From positions 1-17,684 of the forward strand of contig CACZPA010000203.1 of the NCBI GenBank assembly GCA_902782895.1: 17,684 nt of DNA, written 5' to 3'. A program made the position numbers and the translations under genes. This DNA comes from an uncultured Eubacteriales bacterium. Lineage in GTDB: Bacteria > Bacillota > Clostridia > Lachnospirales > Bianqueaceae. A model generated the notes under the pieces. It worked only from the letters and a program-made list of their open reading frames with translations, did no database searches and was not told the origin of the DNA. Positions 13,595 to 17,684 of this stretch are shown in pieces; position 1 is the stretch's first letter; every line of letters begins with the position of its first letter.

Positions 13595-14706
13595 TAGATA
13601 TGCGCAGATCACATTTATTCAGAGGAATCACGGCTCTGCTGCTAATTGCCGCTATTCTATTGGCGATGGCCGGCTGTAACGGCTACGGGAGCATACCGGA
13701 GCTGATCGAGCCGCAGAATGCCCAGCGTCCAACCTGCGCGGCGGAGTACAGAACGGTTTTTGACGTAGAGGTTCTGGAAGGAGAGATCGTCCCGGAGACG
13801 ACGGAACTGCGGGCCGATCGCAGTGAGAAGGTTTTATCCTGCAAGGTCTTTCCCGGACAGCAGGTCAAAGCAGGAGATGTTCTTCTTGAATACGATCTTC
13901 TGGACGCACAGGAAGAGCTGGAAGATCTTACAGCGGAATATGAATATGTTCTGCTGCGGCAGCAGACGGAAGAGAGCGAGGACGCGGGCAATCTTGAAAT
14001 CGCCAGGATCGAACTGGAAAAGCTTCGCTGGCAGGGCGCTGGCTATATGCAGATTCTCCAGAAAGAGCAGGAGATTGAGAAGCTGGAGCTGGAGAACGAG
14101 CAGCATGCGCAGGAGCGTGTTTTTGAGCTGGAAAAGATGGAAGCAAAGCTTAAAGATCTGCAGGAATCAGTCGCCGATAACGTGCTGACAAGCCCGTCAG
14201 ACGGTATTGTTGTATACACGGCGAATCTGCAGAACGGCACACAGATCATGCAGAAGGATCTGCTTTTCATCATCGCTTCCGAAAAGAAATTCCGTATCCA
14301 GAGCGAATTCAAATCTTCCCGAATCCTGAATGACTGCAGCAAACTGGAAGCCTGGATCGGCGGAACGGCTTATCCGATCGAGGCGATACCTTATGATCAG
14401 AATGAGTATAACCGACGGATCATCGCCGGAAGTGATGTTTACTCTTATTATTCGATAAAAGGCGCAAAAGCCGATGGTGTACAGATGGGCGACTATGCTG
14501 CGGTTTTCCTCTATACAAATTATAAAGAAAACGTGCTTACACTGCCGGCAACCGCTGTATACCGGGATGACGGCGGATTCTATGTATATCTTGCGGACGG
14601 AGAGCATAATATCCGGCAGCCCATCACAGTCGGGATCATAACGACGCTATATTATGAGATAACAGGCGGAATTGAGGAAGGAGAGCGGGTCTATGTTAAA
14701 GAATAA
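13591..14706 (+). CDS. Lipoprotein HlyD/MacA-like membrane fusion protein 2
   Basis: The 371-residue protein has an N-terminal signal ending in the lipobox MAG-C29. The lipoyl half LSCKVFPGQQVKAGDVLLEYD is followed by a long coiled coil (about residues 108-190, rich in Glu, Leu, Gln), the returning lipoyl half (LTSPSDGIVVYTANLQNGTQ), and a C-terminal beta domain ending in VGIITTLYYEITGGIEEGE. The last segment closely parallels adaptor 1 (VGLNTGSFIEIVDGLEEGD), so the two are paralogues. The ATG overlaps the previous stop in ATGA; a second ATG at 13600 is also possible. The protein would be lipid-anchored on the outer face of the membrane and form part of the export or envelope complex encoded by this operon. 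Confidence 0.85.
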   Translation: MIDMRRSHLFRGITALLLIAAILLAMAGCNGYGSIPELIEPQNAQRPTCAAEYRTVFDVEVLEGEIVPETTELRADRSEKVLSCKVFPGQQVKAGDVLLEYDLLDAQEELEDLTAEYEYVLLRQQTEESEDAGNLEIARIELEKLRWQGAGYMQILQKEQEIEKLELENEQHAQERVFELEKMEAKLKDLQESVADNVLTSPSDGIVVYTANLQNGTQIMQKDLLFIIASEKKFRIQSEFKSSRILNDCSKLEAWIGGTAYPIEAIPYDQNEYNRRIIAGSDVYSYYSIKGAKADGVQMGDYAAVFLYTNYKENVLTLPATAVYRDDGGFYVYLADGEHNIRQPITVGIITTLYYEITGGIEEGERVYVKE

Positions 14707-15790
14707 AGCCAGGAATCTGCTCGCGATCCTTATGACGGCCGTTTTGATCTTCTCTGCGCATCCGATGTACGCCAGCTCGGAAGAGTCGGAATCTCCATAT
14801 ACGATCGGAACCTATGAGGAGACTGTATCGAGTACAAATCTGTCGATCGTTCCGCTTCACACGGACGTCTTTATCTTCGAACAGAAGGACGCGAGACTGG
14901 AGGAAAAACTGGTCTCAAACGGTACTTCTGTAAAGGAAGGCGATCCTTTGTTTACGTATACCTGTCCGATCAGCGCCGCGCCGCACGAGGAGGCGCGCCT
15001 TCTTCTGGAGCGGACAAAGCTTGAGACGGAGGAAGGGATCGCGCAGCGGGAAAAGGATATCGAAAAGCTCGAGGACCGCACGATCTACAACGTCTATGAT
15101 CAGCAGATTCAGGAGATCCGGCTGGAGCAGATGCGGGCGGATCTGGAATTATACAAGCTCCAGCAGGAGCGCCTGATTGCGGATTATCAGGAGCGTTACG
15201 ACGAACTTACAGAAGAATACGAGGTCAAAACCTATTTCGCGGAGGCTTCCGGAATCGTTACCTATGAAGATCTGAACAGAAAGATTCCGGGTACAATGAT
15301 TGAAAAAGAAACGATCTGGATCGCGGATCCTGATTCTTACCGCGTTGTGATCGCAAGCTCCGGCGGATTCCGTTACGGCATGGAAGTATCCATCGAATAC
15401 GGTCTCAAAGGCAATCAGTCCACCGTTACCGGAAAGATCATCGCCGGCGACAATCTGCTTGCGATGGAAAACGTCAGCCTGGGCGAACTTTTTTGTCGTA
15501 ACGGTGATGAAAAGCTCTATGTTGTCGAAATCGAAGGCGTGAACCTTCTGGAGGTACTGGAGAACCCGAACGCTTTTTCCTCGCCGCTTGTCACGGGTCT
15601 CCGTAAACATGAAGAAAATGTCGGGATCCTGCAGCGGCAGTATGTCAAGACGGAGAACGGCCGGTTCTATGTAACGATCGAAGAAGAGAATTCCCGCCGC
15701 AGACAGTATCTGCAAGTCGCGGCTTCTGGCCTTGACTATTTATGGATCGTTTCCGGACTGTCACCGAATGACCGCATCCTGCTGCGTTAA
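14693..15790 (+). CDS. HlyD-like adaptor 3, secreted and divergent
   Basis: The 365-residue protein has a Sec signal peptide (LKNKARNLLAILMTAVLIF, cleavage probably near SAHPMYA-SSEE) but no lipobox cysteine, unlike adaptors 1 and 2. VSNGTSVKEGDPLFTYT is the first lipoyl-like half; a coiled coil follows (about residues 100-178); YFAEASGIVTYEDLN is the second half; the C terminus ends YLQVAASGLDYLWIVSGLSP, corresponding to the closing domain of its paralogues. The start is chosen for AAGGAGAG at 14678-14685 with 7-nt spacing, which gives a 14-bp overlap with adaptor 2; an upstream in-frame start at 14672 lacks a site. It is probably a soluble or loosely held third subunit of the same complex. 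Confidence 0.8.
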   Translation: MLKNKARNLLAILMTAVLIFSAHPMYASSEESESPYTIGTYEETVSSTNLSIVPLHTDVFIFEQKDARLEEKLVSNGTSVKEGDPLFTYTCPISAAPHEEARLLLERTKLETEEGIAQREKDIEKLEDRTIYNVYDQQIQEIRLEQMRADLELYKLQQERLIADYQERYDELTEEYEVKTYFAEASGIVTYEDLNRKIPGTMIEKETIWIADPDSYRVVIASSGGFRYGMEVSIEYGLKGNQSTVTGKIIAGDNLLAMENVSLGELFCRNGDEKLYVVEIEGVNLLEVLENPNAFSSPLVTGLRKHEENVGILQRQYVKTENGRFYVTIEEENSRRRQYLQVAASGLDYLWIVSGLSPNDRILLR

Positions 15791-15816
15791 CTGTTTATGA
15801 AGAAGGAGGTGAGAAG

Positions 15817-17684
15817 ATGTTTCAGTTGATTCTGCAGAAATTAAAGACAAAGAAGGGCATGGTCGCGAGCCTTCTGCTTGGGACAATTCTGCTGGTATCC
15901 GTTGTCTGCTGCAATATTGTCTACACGAGAGCAAGCCTGCAGCGCATGATCAATACCGGTTTCTCCGACGCGCTCGAGGAGAAAAGCAGCTATCCGATGC
16001 TGTTTTCCATGCAGTCTGTTCTGACCGTTAATAACGGTTCCGTACAGAATCTGAACATCTATGAGACCTCCCGGACGATCTGGGCCGACGCGGAAGAGTT
16101 TTTTAAGATTCCGGCCGCATTGCGTATACGCCATGATCAGCTGAGCTCGCCTCTTGCCGTCATGGATCTCCCGCGGGATGACGTACAGAAATCCAAAAGG
16201 CTCTATCTGGGATCCATTACGGATCTGGAAGATCATACCGTGATCTTAAGCGGCAGCTTCCCGTCAGCGGAAGTAACGGACGGATATATCGAAGTCATGA
16301 TCAGTGAACAGATGATGTATACGCAGAGTATCGTCATCGGAGACACTTTTTCCGCGATGCATGGTGAAGGAGAAGAGCCGTTGTACAGGCTTAAGGTCGT
16401 TGGAATCTATACTTCCGATTCGGATGTTAAGGACGGATACTGGGTCCTGTCTCCCAACGCGCTGAACGCGGAATTTCTGATGAACCGCGGTCTCTTTGAT
16501 CAGATATTTGCGCAGGATCCGCCCAAAAGCGCGCTGCGGACCATGTGGTACTGTCTGCTGGATTATACGAAAGTAACGCCGGAGCTTGTGGATCATCTCC
16601 TCAAGACCTCCGATCAGCTGACGAAGCTGCACAGTGAAACCAAATTCCGGGAGTTCTTTACGCCCATCCTGCAGGGATACTCCGTAAATGCCGTGAAAGT
16701 CCGGACAACGCTATGGGTGCTGCAGGTACCGGTGTTTGTCCTGCTCGGGCTCTTTATCTACATGGTCGCTCGGCAGCTGCTGGAGCTCGAGCAAAGCGAG
16801 ATTTCCGTCATGAAGAGCCGCGGAGCTTCTAAACAACAGATTCTGCTGACATATCTTCTGCAGAGCAGTCTTACGTCTGCTGCCGGTTTCCTGATCGGGC
16901 TTCCGCTCGCGTATGTTCTGTGCCAGATCGTCGGTTCCGCGAATGCATTTCTTGAGTTTGTCTCGCGGGCAGCCCTGCCGGTCAGCCTGTCCGGATCTGT
17001 ACTTCTCGGAGGCCTTGGCAGTGCGGTATTCGCGATTCTGGTTATGCTTGTTCCGGCCTTCCGGTATGCGGATATTACGATCGTCGCCCAGAAGCAGCAC
17101 AAGACACGGGGCAATCAGGCGCCCTGGTGGCAGCGGTATTTCCTGGATTTCCTGCTTCTTGGCATCTCACTCTACGGCTTATACAGCTTTACCCGGCAGA
17201 AGGACGCGCTCGCAGCGGCCGTCGCGGACGGAGCACAGCTGGATCCGCTGCTTTTCCTTTCATCGTCGCTGTTTATTCTTGGAGCGGGCCTTGTCTGTCT
17301 GCGGATTGTTCCGCTGATTGTTAAACTGGTCTATCAGCTGCGGAAAGAGAAATGGAGTCCTGCGCTGTATTCCTCCTTCCTGCGTATTATTCGAACCCGT
17401 TATCGCCAGGGATTTATCATGCTGTTCCTGATCGTAACGGTCGCTCTTGGTATATTCAACGCGAAGTCCGCGCGGACGATCACCCGCAATGAAGAGAACC
17501 GGATCCGGTATGAGATCGGAGCGGACATCGCGTTTGCGGAAGAGTGGCAGACCAATAACGCGGAGGCCGGCGACAGCGCGTTAAAACTGGTCTATTACGA
17601 ACCGGATTTCGACAGATTTCGCGTGATGGATCATGTTGTCAGCGCGACGCGTGTATATGTGGATACCGAAGCCGCGGTCACATC
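15817..17684 (+). CDS. FtsX-like ABC permease, 3' end outside window
   Basis: The frame is open for 622 codons to the window edge. It starts after a near-perfect AAGGAGGTGAG. Residues about 15-38 form the first membrane helix, followed by a large extracytoplasmic domain (about 40-295) as in MacB/FtsX-type permeases. A membrane block follows at about 298-320, 352-373 and 396-416, then helices near 441-460, 478-500 and 531-550, and a second extracytoplasmic domain begins after residue 551. SVMKSRGASKQQI (about 333-345) matches the cytoplasmic coupling motif of FtsX-type permeases, between helices 2 and 3. The first domain (DDVQKSKRLYLGSI and LYRLKVVGIYT) resembles MacB-PCD type folds. Six TM segments before a second outer domain indicate a duplicated long form. 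It is 26 bp after adaptor 3; an ATPase gene is expected downstream. Confidence 0.9.
   Translation, partial: MFQLILQKLKTKKGMVASLLLGTILLVSVVCCNIVYTRASLQRMINTGFSDALEEKSSYPMLFSMQSVLTVNNGSVQNLNIYETSRTIWADAEEFFKIPAALRIRHDQLSSPLAVMDLPRDDVQKSKRLYLGSITDLEDHTVILSGSFPSAEVTDGYIEVMISEQMMYTQSIVIGDTFSAMHGEGEEPLYRLKVVGIYTSDSDVKDGYWVLSPNALNAEFLMNRGLFDQIFAQDPPKSALRTMWYCLLDYTKVTPELVDHLLKTSDQLTKLHSETKFREFFTPILQGYSVNAVKVRTTLWVLQVPVFVLLGLFIYMVARQLLELEQSEISVMKSRGASKQQILLTYLLQSSLTSAAGFLIGLPLAYVLCQIVGSANAFLEFVSRAALPVSLSGSVLLGGLGSAVFAILVMLVPAFRYADITIVAQKQHKTRGNQAPWWQRYFLDFLLLGISLYGLYSFTRQKDALAAAVADGAQLDPLLFLSSSLFILGAGLVCLRIVPLIVKLVYQLRKEKWSPALYSSFLRIIRTRYRQGFIMLFLIVTVALGIFNAKSARTITRNEENRIRYEIGADIAFAEEWQTNNAEAGDSALKLVYYEPDFDRFRVMDHVVSATRVYVDTEAAVT

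Noticed and set aside
1..17684. CRISPR arrays, tRNA genes, insertion sequences or attachment-site repeats
   Set aside because: No regularly spaced repeats, cloverleaf-like stretches, transposase frames or long inverted repeats were seen by eye.

Overview
The window looks like chromosomal DNA from a Gram-positive bacterium of the Bacillota, most likely a Clostridia/Lachnospiraceae-type anaerobe. The grounds are strong AGGAG-type ribosome binding sites, a FloA flotillin with an NfeD partner, a Spo0B/CitA-type kinase paired with a LytTR regulator, lipoprotein adaptors feeding an FtsX permease, and a moderate base composition. No rRNA, tRNA, CRISPR array, transposase or phage gene was seen.

Layout. 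(1) 1-872: a good promoter (26-54), an untranslated leader of about 155 nt, and a lone cysteine-rich CCG-type protein. (2) 927-5071: a tightly packed forward cluster of a SIMPL protein, a two-TM histidine kinase, NfeD, FloA, an 84-residue unknown and a LytTR response regulator. The kinase and regulator flank the NfeD/FloA membrane module, so a link between flotillin membrane domains and this two-component system is the most attractive hypothesis in the window. A terminator whose loop holds the regulator's stop codon closes the cluster. (3) 5091-8203: a promoter, diaminopropionate ammonia-lyase, then a two-domain glycosidase-like protein of no family I can name. (4) 8238-8292: a bidirectional terminator between convergent units. 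(5) 8316-10284, minus strand: a two-gene unit with a TIM-barrel protein followed by a WbsX/GH99-like protein, driven by an extended -10 promoter. (6) 10400-12197, forward: an internally deleted aldo/keto reductase remnant joined stop-to-start to a Nudix-HD fusion hydrolase, then a small P-loop NTPase. (7) 12198-12427: a gap with a possible decayed minus-strand small gene and a strong extended -10 promoter. (8) 12485 to the window end: three consecutive HlyD/MacA-like adaptor proteins with overlapping reading frames, then an FtsX-type permease cut off by the window edge.

The most notable points are the two-component system split around NfeD-FloA, the acidic insertion beside the phospho-acceptor of its regulator, the triple-adaptor FtsX system, the Nudix-HD fusion, and the aldo/keto reductase reduced to its two ends. 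Functions come from reading motifs by eye; no database search was run.
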